From assembly GCF_905475395.1 (NCBI RefSeq), contig NC_058337.1, positions 7,676,983 through 7,740,982 on the forward strand: a DNA stretch of 64,000 nt, in the 5' to 3' direction. Source of the DNA: Chrysoperla carnea. Its lineage: Eukaryota; Arthropoda; Insecta; Neuroptera; Chrysopidae. The notes below the pieces were generated by a model. The model did not search any database, was not told where the DNA came from, and saw nothing but the letters and a program-made list of their open reading frames with translations. Both the position numbers and the translations under genes were made by a program. Positions 24,515-35,399 of the stretch are shown here, piece after piece (the first letter of the stretch is position 1; each line of letters begins with the position of its first letter).

Positions 24515-24945
24515 CTAGCTGGGAACTACCCGCTTTGCTGGGCAACATCCCCACTTGCACCCCTCCCTCCACATTTCCTTGCGTTGGATAACAGTTTTGT
24601 AATGTACAGGTCATGCTCTTTTATTTGATACCCCACTTAGGTATATTTGTAAATATTCGATATTTCCTTCCCACTTTCTCGCTGCACCTTTCTACCCTCC
24701 GAAGATTAAAAAAATTTCTAAATGTAATTTAAAACATTCTGACCAAGTTTTGAACTATTAAAAGCCATAATTGAAAAATATGAATTTTTTATTCATGAAC
24801 ACCCCCGCAACCCCCCTTGTGGGTGGAATTTCGTAAAATCCGCTCTTAGCTGACCTCTACTTGGCAAAAGGAATATTCCTGCCAAATTTCTACGTCTCTA
24901 GGTCTTATAGTTCCAGAGATATCGTGATGAGTGACTATCTATATC
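24515..24945 (+). repeat. Dispersed repeat beginning ACTAGCTGGGAACTACCCGC
   Basis: Opens with a GC-rich hairpin-prone head (CCCGCTTTGCTGGGC) and ends in a block with TTGGCAAAAGGAATATTCCT and GTTCCAGAGATATCGTGA. I recall similar sequence from many insect genomes; single copy here, class unknown. Confidence 0.5.
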
Positions 24946-25000
24946 TATAGAAAGTCTCCTATATATTTATAGAATAGATATGCACCCCAAAATGGTTTAA

Positions 25001-25289
25001 ATAAAATAAAGTTCGAAAACTAAAACCCCGACAATTACAGAATCGCGCTCTTTAAAGTATGAAAACAAGATAATATTTTCATCTGAAATTGTTATGATAA
25101 GTAAAATCGTCATTACAGTCAGGGGACCTCTAAGATTAAACAGTTTTTCCACAGGATCGAAAAGAGGTCCCCCGACTGTAATGACGATTTTACTTATCAT
25201 AACAATTTCAGATGAAAATATTGTATTCATACTTTTAAGAGCGTGATTTCTGTAATTGTCGGGGTTTTGGTTTTCGAACTTTATTTTAT
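25001..25289. repeat. Foldback element, ~289 bp
   Basis: Almost perfect palindrome: AATAAAGTTCGAAAAC at the left and GTTTTCGAACTTTATT at the right, with GTCATTACAGTC / GACTGTAATGAC nearer the centre and a spacer of ~35 bp. The long arms would form a very stable hairpin if transcribed. Confidence 0.88.
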
Positions 25290-25759
25290 TATGTTTCTAA
25301 CTTCAAAATTGACCAAATTTCTTACAAACTGTCAATCCTCATTTTGATCCTTTAAGGGATGAATTTCCCTTGTTAGTGCACACATTCGTCATTTAAGGAA
25401 CATGTTTACAATATTTGATGCTTCTAGACCCACCGATTTCATCTTTGCGTTAATCGGCCAGTCAGTTTTATATATATATAATATCTGGATGACCGAGTCA
25501 CTAATAGAAGACCGTTTTAAATGTCTCCACACAAATACCAATTTGAATGTCCCGGTAATGTATTTTATTTCATTAACTACGATATACACCAATAGATGTC
25601 AGGAAGAGTTATAATTTGCATTGCCGGTTTCAGTTTTTCATGAAAAGACGGATAAAACGGCGTTTTTTTAAAAATGAAATTGCTAGATCGACTTATCGCC
25701 CCAAAAAACCCCTACATACTCATTTTCATGAAAATCGTTGCAGCCATTTCCAAGATCGT

Positions 25760-25804
<45 letters not shown>

Positions 25805-26299
25805 AGAATTGCTCGTTTAAATATATAAGATATAGATTGACACACCGTATCTTAATTTTGTTTTTTTTTTCCTTAGTGGGATAATTTTGTAAATTACCAT
25901 GATAATAATACCCGTTGGCTAGAATTTATTATAACTAAACTACAAATTAACAGCCAAACAGATCGCGAACGAAGCAAGAAACCAACAAATGACTATTATT
26001 AGCATCGTGTTTGGAGTGGCTGAGGCTGCTTTACTAAAGATATTTTATTTAAGTATTTGTAAATTTAAGTTTTTGTTTTTTATTATAATATAGTTACTGT
26101 AGGTACAGTATATTTTCGATTCGTGATGTTTATATAATATTCCTCTGACTTTACTTCTTATTTCTCAATGCTTACTTATTTACTTGTATCTAATTATATT
26201 AGTTTAACAGATTCTAAAGATATTAAAAAAGCAACAACACTTCGAATATCACAAATTGTTAAAAAAAATTGTGAATAGCAGAATTTATTAAAATAAATA
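25290..26299. other. Gene-free stretch with (TA)n
   Basis: A dispersed-repeat tail at about 25610-25835 contains a TA run of ~23 units (25756-25801) followed by ACAAGAATTGCTCGTTTAAA. Short overlapping frames at 25389-25614 on both strands lack recognisable domains. The remainder is AT-rich. Confidence 0.5.
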
Positions 26300-26960
26300 T
26301 TAAGGATGTATGAGCATGACAACAATGTTTGATTTAAAGGCTCAAAATTTGTTTGTAGGTAGTCTTTTACTCAAAGAATATGTGGTTAAAATTTCAGCTT
26401 AGGTAACCGTGCAAATTTTTAAGAAAAAAGTCATTAAAAATCGATATAAAATACATTGGCTCTTATGGAGGAATCTCAAAAAACGACATATTTTGGAAGT
26501 TTTTGATAATTTTCCTTTGGAATGAATGAAAACAAATTAAAAAAAAACTTTTTAACAGAAAGTAAACATATTAGCAATGAATTAGAAAAGAAAAGAACTA
26601 AGTGTCTCCGTCCTCCGTCCAGTGTCCATATAAGGGATGTAAGAGCAGGGTAGATTAAGGGTTGAAATTATTTTTATCTTATTTTCAACTTTGATGATGA
26701 ATTTTGTTATAACTTCATGAATGTAGACGAAAAATAAGAATAAAATTTTTCGATATGTGTCTTGGTTTTCGAAATATCGAAAGCTAAATAATTAAACAAA
26801 ATTTTCAATTTTCGATATTTTGAAAATTAAGCCAGATATCGAAAAATTTTATTCTTACTTTTCGTCTTATATCGTCAAGTAATAATATTAATTTATCATC
26901 AAAATTGAAAATATCTATTTTTAAATTTGTGCCCCCACTACCATGCTCATACATCCTTAA
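26300..26960. mobile_element. TTAA-flanked inverted-repeat element, ~653 bp
   Basis: TTAA at 26300-26303 and 26957-26960 encloses terminal inverted repeats GGATGTATGAGCATG and CATGCTCATACATCC. A related motif AAGGGATGTAAGAGCAGGG lies inside at about 26634, and 26680-26900 is itself an imperfect palindrome. No coding capacity. TTAA is the piggyBac target site, but the termini do not start with the usual CCC, so the class is open. Confidence 0.65.
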
Positions 26961-27587
26961 GCGTTGTAAAGAGAAAATGTCTAATTCATAGTGTGGCTTG
27001 CGATGAGTCTCGACCCGCAGAAAATCCGGTAACGTGGTGCTTGACTTAAGTTTTCACAATATTTAACACAGTGCATTGTCGATTTTTAAACAATTGTTAA
27101 AAACCATAACTGATTGATAGAATGAACTGTATTGTTTTAAAATAATTTTAGGTAGAGTAGATAGATAGGTATACTTACTTACACTTAAATATACAACATG
27201 TATAACTAACTATACAATAATTCCATTAAGTTGAAAAAACATATAATTAGAATTTCAAAAAACCAGTTCCCTATTTATTATAATGATTATGTGAAGACTA
27301 TAATTTAAAAAGTTTATCTAAGTAAGTATACACCATCCACGTTTGTTGTACACGGTAAGAAATTTTTATCGCCGATATCACTATGTCAGTTTAGCCGTGA
27401 ATGAGTATGAGTATGAGTATGGAAGTTAGCGGGCCATACTCGAGCATCGGGTTTCGATCACAATCCGGATGTGATTTCACAAACATCCTTATATGAGTGG
27501 AACTCTACTTTATCGAGATGATTCACGATGCTCCAATCTGTAAGCAGCAAGTATGAATCGTTGTTAGGGACACAACTCTATTTATAA
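26961..27587. other. Gene-free stretch including a segment duplicated at 31 kb
   Basis: No gene. The segment 27455-27582 recurs in inverted orientation at 31003-31128 (see that entry), and the AAGCGTTGTAAAGAGAAAA motif at 26960 recurs at 31474. Confidence 0.6.
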
Positions 27588-28231
27588 TTAATGATGGCAC
27601 ACTTGACGAGAGCGAATTCGCGATTTCGAAGAAGCATAGCATTTCAGGTCATCCATGCAGAATGAATGAGTTACCTGATGCTTCTTATTTGTCGGGAGGC
27701 CACAACGATAACCTGATTCTTCGCGCAAGCGCAAGAACAGAGATGCAGAATAGAAGCGGGCTAAGACTGTCACCTTCATGAAGATGTGTGTGTGCAGAAG
27801 GTAAAGGTTTTTACCACAAACTAGACACAGTATCCATGGCAGGCACCTAGTGGTTCTTTCTGCCTATGATAGCAAGAGACTCTTCGTCAGCTGTAACAGA
27901 TATTAGAGCCGCCTGTGCTGCTAAATGAGTATTCCAGAAACGTGTGAAACAAATAACGCTAGTAGCCATCAATTTCCTCAATTGAAGGTGGATTCTCTTC
28001 GATAGTAGAGCTGTCGCAAATAAACGGGAAGGGTTCGAGTGATCTTGTTCCACGAATACACTTCTCCCGTTTAAGTAGCTTTTTTGGGACGAGAGTTAGT
28101 GCACGCATATTCTCAATGTTTCGCTGCTGGATAGTGAGCAGGATATCCTCGAAGCAATGGTTCAGAGCACTTAGCCAAATAGACCCTTGTACTCTATCCC
28201 CGCTACGCTTTTCAGTGGCTATTATAACCAA
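27588..28231 (-). pseudogene. R2-like LINE remnant (weak)
   Basis: The frame at 27588-27779 contains QVTHSFCMDDLKCYASSKSR, which reads like the F/YMDDLKLYA catalytic motif of R2-type LINE reverse transcriptases. Upstream frames (27847-28053 and 27959-28231) include ENMRALTLVPKKLLKREKC; I cannot match these to a domain. Stops and frameshifts throughout; not functional. Confidence 0.5.
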
Positions 28232-28240
28232 CTGATGTAC

Positions 28241-28560
28241 TGAAACCCAGGATCTGTCTAGGGCTGAGTTTCCTAATTTCTTCTGGTTCGACTAGGGCCG
28301 GACCAAACCATTTCCTTCGCTGCTGTATGAGCGCCGGGCAGTAACACAGAGAAAGTGGATCGATGTTTTTTCTGAATTTCTGCATCTGTCACACGCGGGA
28401 GATTGTCTTTTTCCAATCTGATGTTGGAACTTGTTCAGGTTATCATGTCCTGTGAGTAATTCTACGATGACTCTAATATCAGCTCTGTTTAGTTTCAAGA
28501 TCTCCTCGGCTCTGTTACCGAGCGAGTTTCCTTCACCCAACAGGGTTTCTTTTAGCCGTG
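28241..28560 (-). pseudogene. R1-clade LINE C-terminal (post-RNase H) fragment
   Basis: Encodes ILKLNRADIRVIVELLTGHD, then NLNKFQHQIGKRQSPACDRC and IHFLC: the conserved CDRC...H...C segment at the C-terminus of R1-like insect LINEs. It lies upstream, not downstream, of the reverse transcriptase piece at 22592-23353 on the same strand, so the two are separate insertions. Confidence 0.75.
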
Positions 28561-28970
28561 AATACTCGATGAGGTTTTGATAATATTGATTTGCTATTAA
28601 ATTTTAAACATAGATAATTTTACCATTAAATGTATCGGAACATGAACAACAGCTGGAACGCATGATCCAATGTCAGTATGAGCTTCAGGCTCATACAAAC
28701 TGGTCATATCCACAATACTTCTGGCGAATAGGACTATTTAACACTGTAATGTCACTAGTGGTACTAATGGTATATCAGCAATATTTATTAAAATGACAAA
28801 ATAGGTTAAGAATAATAGAGTGACGAGCAGTGCGACAAGAAGCAAAGCGTTTAAACCTATACTGAATAGGATCGTAATTAAATAATGCGAGAAAAACAAG
28901 TAGCATTGCGTCACTTCAACGTAGTATGGTACTCAAGACCTTACTGTCGAGTTGAACTTACTATTTACTA

Positions 28971-29188
28971 TTTCGTTTGTCTGCTCTTTCATTGGCACGA
29001 ACGACTGTTACGTTTTGCAAGGAATTGCCCTTCATCGATTACTTGAATAATTATTTAACGACGCGTTGGGTTGAGGTGAGTTCCACGTTTACATGGGCCT
29101 CGTACTTCAAGAGAAGGGCCGGATTGTATGGTACAACCCGTCCGTCGTGGGCCTCAATATCGTTTTGTTTGGTCTTAAGGTGACTCAT
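28971..29188 (-). pseudogene. Helitron Rep/helicase fragment with two in-frame stops
   Basis: Reading from 29188 leftward, about 73 codons encode RVVPYNPALLLKYEAHVNVE followed by VVK, stop, LFK, stop, SMKGNS and then VTVVRANERADKR. The pattern VVPYNPxLLxKYxxHxNVE...VKYLFKY..KG is the conserved region after the Helitron_like_N domain of Helitron transposases. Both stops are TAA where the family has tyrosine (TAY), so two independent point mutations suffice. A further piece after a frameshift reaches about 28870. No PIF1 helicase part is seen. Confidence 0.65.
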
Positions 29189-29361
29189 ACATTAATTACG
29201 CTATAACCTGATAACAAATAAAATTGGATAACAAATTTTGGGTTGTTTTATATTGTTGTCACGTAACTCTCCTTGAATTCGATGCATTCTTCACGACCCT
29301 GTAAAGAATAATATCAGATACTTGAGTATCTGACCCTATACGATACCAGTATTGTAATAAA

Positions 29362-29690
29362 CACCATACATTTCTTACCGTGTAAATATAGTACTGTGTA
29401 GCATAGTGTTGTAGTATTCGCTCCGTGCATGAGTTTTATTTCAGGGAATTATCATAGTAATAACACACCACTTTATTAATATAATTTTATGAATGGACAT
29501 ATAAGTCTATGGATTTTATTTTTGTTCACCATACATTTCTTACCGTGTAAATATAGTACTGTGTAGCATAGTGTTGTAGTATTCGCTCCGTGCATGAGTT
29601 TTATTTCAGGGAATTATCATAGTAATAACACACCACTTTATTAATATAATTTTATGAATGAATAAGTCTATGGATTTTATTTTTGTTTTA
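29362..29690 (+). repeat. 165-bp tandem duplication containing an R1 head
   Basis: Two adjacent copies starting CACCATACATTTCTTACCG at 29362 and 29527, differing mainly by a 6-bp deletion in the second. Each carries the R1 left end TTCGCTCCGTGCATGAG. Confidence 0.85.
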
Positions 29691-29900
29691 CATTAAATAG
29701 TTAATACTATTTTTTAACAGATTTAAATAAGTAATTATGTTAATTTACATTTAAAAATATTATTTATGCAATTTCGTCTCTTATTTTCACAATTTCTAAT
29801 GCAACAAATTTAATTAATTGTTATTTTTCAATAATTTTAATTTGCCAATTAATATAGCGTTTAATATATCATTTAATATACCAATTTACATGCAATATAA
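29582..29900 (+). repeat. Degenerate R1 copy
   Basis: Continues from the second tandem copy through diverged R1 interior (AAATAAGTAATTATGTTAAT, CTTATTTTCACAATTTCTAA) but lacks the right terminal repeat. Confidence 0.65.
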
Positions 29901-29919
29901 TTGAAAATTAATCATAAGA

Positions 29920-30509
29920 CAAGTGAAAACAAACAATTGACTGAGTTAATTGTTGAAATACCATGTATAGACAGTGTTGATGCGCAATCGTTTGTTTTTT
30001 TGACGTAACGTAAATAACAAAAGAAATCCACTTTTAAATAGACACACACACAACTGATATTCCTATATTAATACATACTATAAAATTTGCACCTAATTAA
30101 CGCCCTCGTGGGTAAACAGTGATGTTTACAAAAAAATGTTTCAAACAAAAGTTTTTTATTTTTTGATAAGGAACATTTTTTACATTTAAACTTTTGTTCT
30201 ATCTCTAACGGTTTACAAGATGGGTCCTACGGACCCAAGACCCAATTGACCTATGATGCTCATTTACGAACTTTGCCTCACTTTTTACGTCCTGAGTACG
30301 CTGTAAAAATTTCAGCTCGATATCTTTTTTCGTTTTTGAGTTATCGTGTCCACAGACGGACGGACGGACGGACAACCGGAAATGGATTAATTAGGTGATT
30401 CTATGAACACCTATACCAAAATTTTGTTCGTAGCATCAATATTTTTAAGCGTTACAAACTTGGGACTAAACTTAATATACTATGTATATTTCATATGTAT
30501 ACATGGCAT
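29920..30509 (-). repeat. R2 family element, near full length
   Basis: Starts ACAAGTGAAAACAAACAATT and ends with the terminal palindrome before ACATGGCATA. Has a TTGATGCGCAATCGTTTG replacement in the segment where other copies read TTGATTTCTTTATCAC. Confidence 0.85.
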
Positions 30510-31002
30510 AATAACAGCGCTGTGGTCAGTTTACTATGCTCCCTGCCAATACATAGTATTTAGTACAGTATATATAGTAAGATGAATCAACTGCAGTAAA
30601 CCTTTATTAAGGTATATTAGCCAGGTAGTTTTCAACTTTTATCTAATCTGTCTTTAATAAATATTATGCTTTATTTATTCAATATTATATTTGTTTCTAT
30701 ATAATTAATAATAATAACAATCACAATCATAGTTATAGATGTTATAATATGTAAAACTATTTAAGTTTAATCAAAAAATATTTAAATAATTATTAATTCA
30801 CACGCAATAATATTTACTAATACATACTAGATAGACAGGTAGATATAATCTTTTTGAGTACACTGGTATGTACCTAGGTATTATATGATGACATTAACAT
30901 TCCAAATTCATTTCTTTTAAATAAATTAAATGTCTATTAATTAATTATTATTATATATCTCTATAAACTACCAGCCCTTCATCAAAAGGAAATTATAAAC
31001 AG
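30510..31002. other. Gene-free AT-rich stretch
   Basis: No coding sequence. The right end, 30943-31000 (CTACCAGCCCTTCATCAAAA), recurs as a direct repeat at 31503-31560. Confidence 0.5.
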
Positions 31003-31128
31003 AGTTGTGTCCCTAACAACGATTCATACTTGCTGCTTACAGATTGGAGCATCGTGAATCATCTCGATAAACTAGAGTTCCACTCATATAGGGATGTTTA
31101 TGAAATCACATCCGGATTGTGAACTGTG
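31003..31128 (-). repeat. Inverted copy of 27455-27582
   Basis: Near-identical on the opposite strand; shared blocks include TTGTGTCCCTAACAACGATT, GGAGCATCGTGAATCATCTC and GAAATCACATCCGGAT. The two copies are about 3.4 kb apart. Confidence 0.85.
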
Positions 31129-31720
31129 AAGGAAATCTTAGACTAAAAATCAGAATTGTCTGAGACATAAATATATAAGGTCCGTGCCACTAATTTGCTT
31201 ACCATACCCTGCACCCTTCTATTCTCTTGGTTCCATCAAGTGGACAATATAAAAGGTAAAGGAATTTGGCAGAGGCACTCGCAAACGCATGAACATCTAT
31301 TGTCGTTTGCACCCACGTATTTTTGTATCCCGAAACTACCTCCCACTTCACCAAAGCTGAAGAGATATCCTGCCCGTGTGATGATAGGATAGATTTAGTT
31401 ATAGCTTGTCAAGACACTACTAGTTCTGTCGCTCGCAAAATTATATATAGAAATTAAGTATCTACTCACGTCTTAAGCGTTGTAAAGAGAAAAGGTCTAA
31501 TTAATAGTAATTATTATTATATATCTCTAAAAACTACCAGCCCTTAATCAAAAGGTAATTATTAATTGTATTTATTTTGAAGTCCTGATAAAATAGATAA
31601 AATTGAAGCTGTAAACGTAAAATGCGTCCCTGAGTACATACCTGCCTAAAATATTTCCTTCTTTGTCCTGAAAGGTCCTGTGTATAAGGTATACTTTTTT
31701 ATGTGAACACTTAGACACAA
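31129..31720. other. Gene-free stretch flanked by direct repeats
   Basis: A 65-residue frame at 31195 lacks recognisable content. The block 31503-31560 duplicates 30943-31000, so the ~500 bp between them looks inserted. Confidence 0.5.
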
Positions 31721-32076
31721 TTAAGGAAGGTCCCTCGGCAATAATAGAAAAAATAAATCAGTAGATAAGGATCCGAATTTTTAATATGTTATAGTTCACG
31801 AAATATATTATTGTATAAAACAAAAATTTGGGTATCTTACCGTTCAATTAAGAGAGTTTTTATTAATTAAAAATACACTAAATAACATACCACCCTCATA
31901 ACAGGTTATGTTATTTAGTGTATTTTTAATTAATAAAAACTCTCTTAATTGAACGGTAAGATACCCAAATTTTTGTTTAATACAATAATATATTTCGTTA
32001 ACTATAACATACTAAAAATTTGGATCATTATCTACTAATTTATTTTTTTCTATTACTGGCGAGTCACCCTCCTTAA
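31721..32076. repeat. Foldback element with TTAA ends, ~356 bp
   Basis: Both ends are TTAA. The arms are near-perfect inverted copies (ACCGTTCAATTAAGAGAG / CTCTCTTAATTGAACGGT; ACACTAAATAACATA / TATGTTATTTAGTGT) around a ~15-bp loop. Confidence 0.88.
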
Positions 32077-32286
32077 GAGTATTTCTTTATAACATTAATT
32101 CGTTTTTATCATTGCTATTTTATAGAAGAATCTTTAGGAACATAGTTTTATTATTATTAATAACCTTTAGTTGGGAGATAGTAAACAGTGTTTTGGCTAG
32201 GAACCTGCAAAATTTTGACATTCAAAAGTGCTAATGCTAATAAAGGTTTTTATTGTTAAAAATTATGGGCGTCTCTAGCTTCTAAT

Positions 32287-32849
32287 TTTTATACTATGTA
32301 TATATGAAATATACATAGTATATTAAGTTTAGTCCCAAGTTTGTAACGCTTAAAAATAATGATGCTAGGAAAAAATTTTGTCATAGGTGTTCATAAAATC
32401 ACCTAATTAGTCCATTTCCGGTTGTCCGCCCGCCCGTCCGTCTGTGGACTCGATAACTCAAAAACGAAAAAAGATATCGAGCCGAAATTTTTACAGCGTA
32501 CTCAGGACGTAAAAAGTGAGGTCAAGTTCGTAAATGAGCATCATAGGTCAATTGGGTCTTGGGACCGTAGGACCCATCTTGTAAACCGTTAGAGATAGAA
32601 CAAAAGTTTAAATGTAAAAAATGTTCCTTATCAAAAATTAAACAACTTTTGTGGGAAACATTTTTTCGTAAACATCACTGTTTACCCGTGAGGGCGCCAA
32701 TTAGGCGGTAATTTTATAATATTTACTATACTTGATTATCAGTTATGTATGTGTCACATGTTTGTATGTGTAATGTGATAAAGAAATCAACACTGACTAT
32801 GCATGGTATTTCAACAATTAACTCAGTCAATTATTTGTTTTCACTTGTT
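32287..32849 (+). repeat. R2 family element, full length
   Basis: Complete copy with an intact terminal palindrome (TATACTATGTATATATGAAA) and the TTTTCACTTGT end. Confidence 0.88.
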
Positions 32850-33404
32850 ATTATTACTGTTAGTTAAATAATGACTTACAAACAGTGTCCCACAAAAAAA
32901 GTTCATATAATCATATTATCTCTTAATTAAGTAATATTCTAAATTGAAACATTTTTATTGTATGTAAAAATGACTTAAATTAGTCATATAAAAGATTTTT
33001 ATTTTAGATGAACAACTTTTTGAATTAAATTGAACGAACATATAAACCATGTCGTTAGTTTTTATTTTCACATCATTAGTATAATTTTACTTTTTTTTTT
33101 TTTGGGTAAAATCTGATGGTATCATCTTGAATAATAATGCCATTCCTTTGATTCAATTCTACCACGTATTAATATAATTATATTATTATTGAAGATGCCT
33201 TAACATTTTTATGACATTACCAATTATATTAAAATCACGTTCACTGCACATATCAGTGCGTTAAAAATTATATTTACTTAGTTTAAACAATGTTTCAACA
33301 TTTTTGTTTGAATTCTATCATTGCATCACTTCAAATTTTTCAATTTCTACAAAAAAAATAAAGTTTATATTCTTCTAAACATAAAAATCTCTGTATAACA
33401 ACTT
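32850..33404. other. Gene-free AT-rich stretch
   Basis: No coding sequence or recognised repeat. Confidence 0.5.
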
Positions 33405-33471
33405 CCCGACTAGAAATTGTCCCAGTACTTATATTGGGGCCCGCTTGGGATTTGTTGGGGCATGGCCCAAT

Positions 33472-33873
33472 AGGTCTATCCCAATTGGGATCCGATTGGG
33501 AACCTTTTGGGATAGCCCAATGTAAAAATTGGCGATTTTATAAAAGTTTTTCCCAACTGGGGCCTATTTGGTTACTTATTGGGAAAGCCCAAATTAAATT
33601 AAAATAGGTCTTTCCCAATTGGGATCCAATTGGGAACCTTTTGGGATAGCCCAATGTAAAAATTGGCGATTTTATAATAGTTTTTCCCAACTGGGGCCTA
33701 TTTGGTTACTTATTGGGAAAGCCCAAATTAAATTAAAATAGGTCTATCCCAATTGGGATCCAATTGGGAACCTTTTGGGATAGCCCAATGTAAAAATAAG
33801 CGATTTTAAATAGTTTTTCCCAACTGGGGCCTATTTGGTAACTTATTGGGAAAGCCCAAATTAAATTAAATGA
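33472..33873 (+). repeat. 134-bp tandem repeat, three copies
   Basis: Copies start at 33472, 33606 and 33740 with AGGTCTWTCCCAATTGGGAT and contain CCTTTTGGGATAGCCCAATG and CCCAACTGGGGCCTATTTGG. Copies are nearly identical; the third loses a few bases. A shorter diverged relative follows at 33925-33965. Confidence 0.88.
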
Positions 33874-34597
33874 TAAACACAACGGTTTAATTGTTTTAGT
33901 GGGACCTGGTTGGGAACACGTTGGGATAGCCCGATGTAAAAATTAAATAATCTTTACTCTATTTTTACCGGATTTTGAAAAATTTGATTGCTTTGAATAA
34001 AGCAAATATATATGTTCTTAATCTTAGTACAGTTAATTGATTTAAAAAATTTCCTACTTTATTAAAAACAATCATAATTTTTCAATTAATTTTTTTTGTT
34101 TAAGTTGTTTTTTTATAGTAAGTAAATAGTTATAAATTTAGAAAAAAAATAATTTCCCTAAAAAAGTTTTAATTGAAAACGCTTTACTTCACTTTTAACT
34201 CTGTACTTTTTATAAACTTTTTACATAATCTATTTTTTTCTCTTAATATTATTCTGTTATTCCTATTTTCCTTCTATTTGCATCAAAAGTATCAGTTGTT
34301 CATTTTTGAATTTTCCGCGTTTTATTTATTTAAAACATTTCACCAGATGGCGCTACGAGAAGTTTTTTATTTGTCATAATAAAAACACATCGAGACACAC
34401 GGTCGAGTTTGAATCGAAAATAAGTGATTTTTTTATAGTTTTTTTTTTTGTATTTTAATTTATAAAAATTCAGCATCATACTATATCATAAAATTTTTTA
34501 AGTGCATTTACGTTTAATTGAATTTTATTATTTTGACATATGTGTAACGAACATTTTAAGAGTAATTTTAAATGTCAATTGGAGTTTGGAAATTGAG

Positions 34598-34890
34598 GTT
34601 ATGTAAAATGTGAACTTGACGTTTACGGATCAGAAGATGTGAAACGCACTAGTTTTTATTCAAGTATACAAGGTAAAAATTTCGATCACAAGTTATATTG
34701 TAATTATTAAAAAAAATAGTTCTTTCATTATTAATTTTTTTTAAAAATTATTATAGATGTCTTTATTAAAAAACTAGCTTCCAGTCCCGAAAACCCACTA
34801 GACGATAAAGAAATTTTGAAGGCAATGACAGCAGTGATACAAGGTGCTCGAGATTGGGATGGCCGTCGTCTTCTTCGTTTAAAAAAATGA
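34598..34890 (+). CDS. Unknown protein, C-terminal two exons (candidate)
   Basis: I do not recognise this protein. The second segment (34757-34890) follows an acceptor TTATAG and encodes 44 codons to a TGA; it includes ASSPENPLDDKEILKAMTAV and then GARDWDGRRLLRLKK, with balanced, protein-like composition. The first segment ends at a donor, ACAAG|GTAAAA (34672); in matching phase it encodes KCELDVYGSEDVKRTSFYSS. Joining them gives an uninterrupted frame across an 84-bp intron. AATAAA follows 43 bp after the stop (34933). The upstream limit is uncertain: no start codon in frame, and 34598 is simply the nearest AG. It could be element cargo, the tail of a host gene the element surrounds, or chance. 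Confidence 0.45.
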
Positions 34891-35399
34891 TCATTCTATT
34901 GACTGGATCTATTGTATTTTTATAAATTTATAAATAAAAAAATTTGCTTGGTAATTTCCAGTTTATTTTTAATTTGCAGCTATAGGCTACATCATGATTG
35001 TATTAATTAACAAGGGGCAAATGATTTACAATAAGGTAAATTAAGCGGGAACAGACCGGGATTATTCGATTGGGAACCCATAGGGCTTGCACATCGGGAA
35101 CCTATAGGGACTGCCCAATCGGGAACCAATGGGGATCGCCCCATCGGGTCCCAAATAAGTTTCTGCGTTACAGCCCAATTTGGGGTCCCAATTGGGCAAC
35201 CAAGCTGGGTCCCAAGTGGGAGCACGTGAAAATTTCTAGTCGGGTTAAATGCGAATTTTTGGGAAATTTTCATTAGTTTTATTTGTCAAAATTGTGATTA
35301 TTTTAAAACTCCCCAGGCTATAGTATTTTATAAAATCTTTAATAGCTGGTTAAATTTCTCGAGATTTTCATAAAAACCACTAGGTCCTATTCGCTGAAA

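Larger units (their letters stand above)
33405..35244 (+). mobile_element. 1.84-kb terminal-inverted-repeat element enclosing gene-like exons
   Basis: Starts CCCGACTAGAAATTGTC at 33405 and ends with the complement (GAAAATTTCTAGTCGGG) at 35244. Both ends lead into GC-rich TTGGGAACC / CCCAATTGGG-type sequence, unlike the AT-rich surroundings: a 134-bp tandem array on the left and a GGGAACCNATNGGG series at 35040-35230 on the right. Between them lie two exon-like segments (34598-34672 and 34757-34890) with an intron and a poly-A signal. No transposase seen. I found no clear target duplication (left flank ACAACTT, right flank TTAAATG). Class unknown. Confidence 0.6.

Noticed and set aside
22592-28540. 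Considered one long LINE spanning the R1-type reverse transcriptase and the R1-type C-terminal piece
   Set aside because: On the minus strand the C-terminal fragment (28.3-28.5 kb) lies upstream of the reverse transcriptase fragment (22.6-23.4 kb), the wrong order for one element.
34173-34379. 68-codon Phe/Leu-rich frame inside the 1.84-kb element
   Set aside because: Pure AT-driven composition with no sign of splicing to the better-supported exons at 34598 and 34757.
35007-35276. Overlapping frames rich in Gly/Pro/Trp at the right end of the 1.84-kb element
   Set aside because: They translate the GGGAACCNATNGGG repeat series and are open on both strands only because of its composition.
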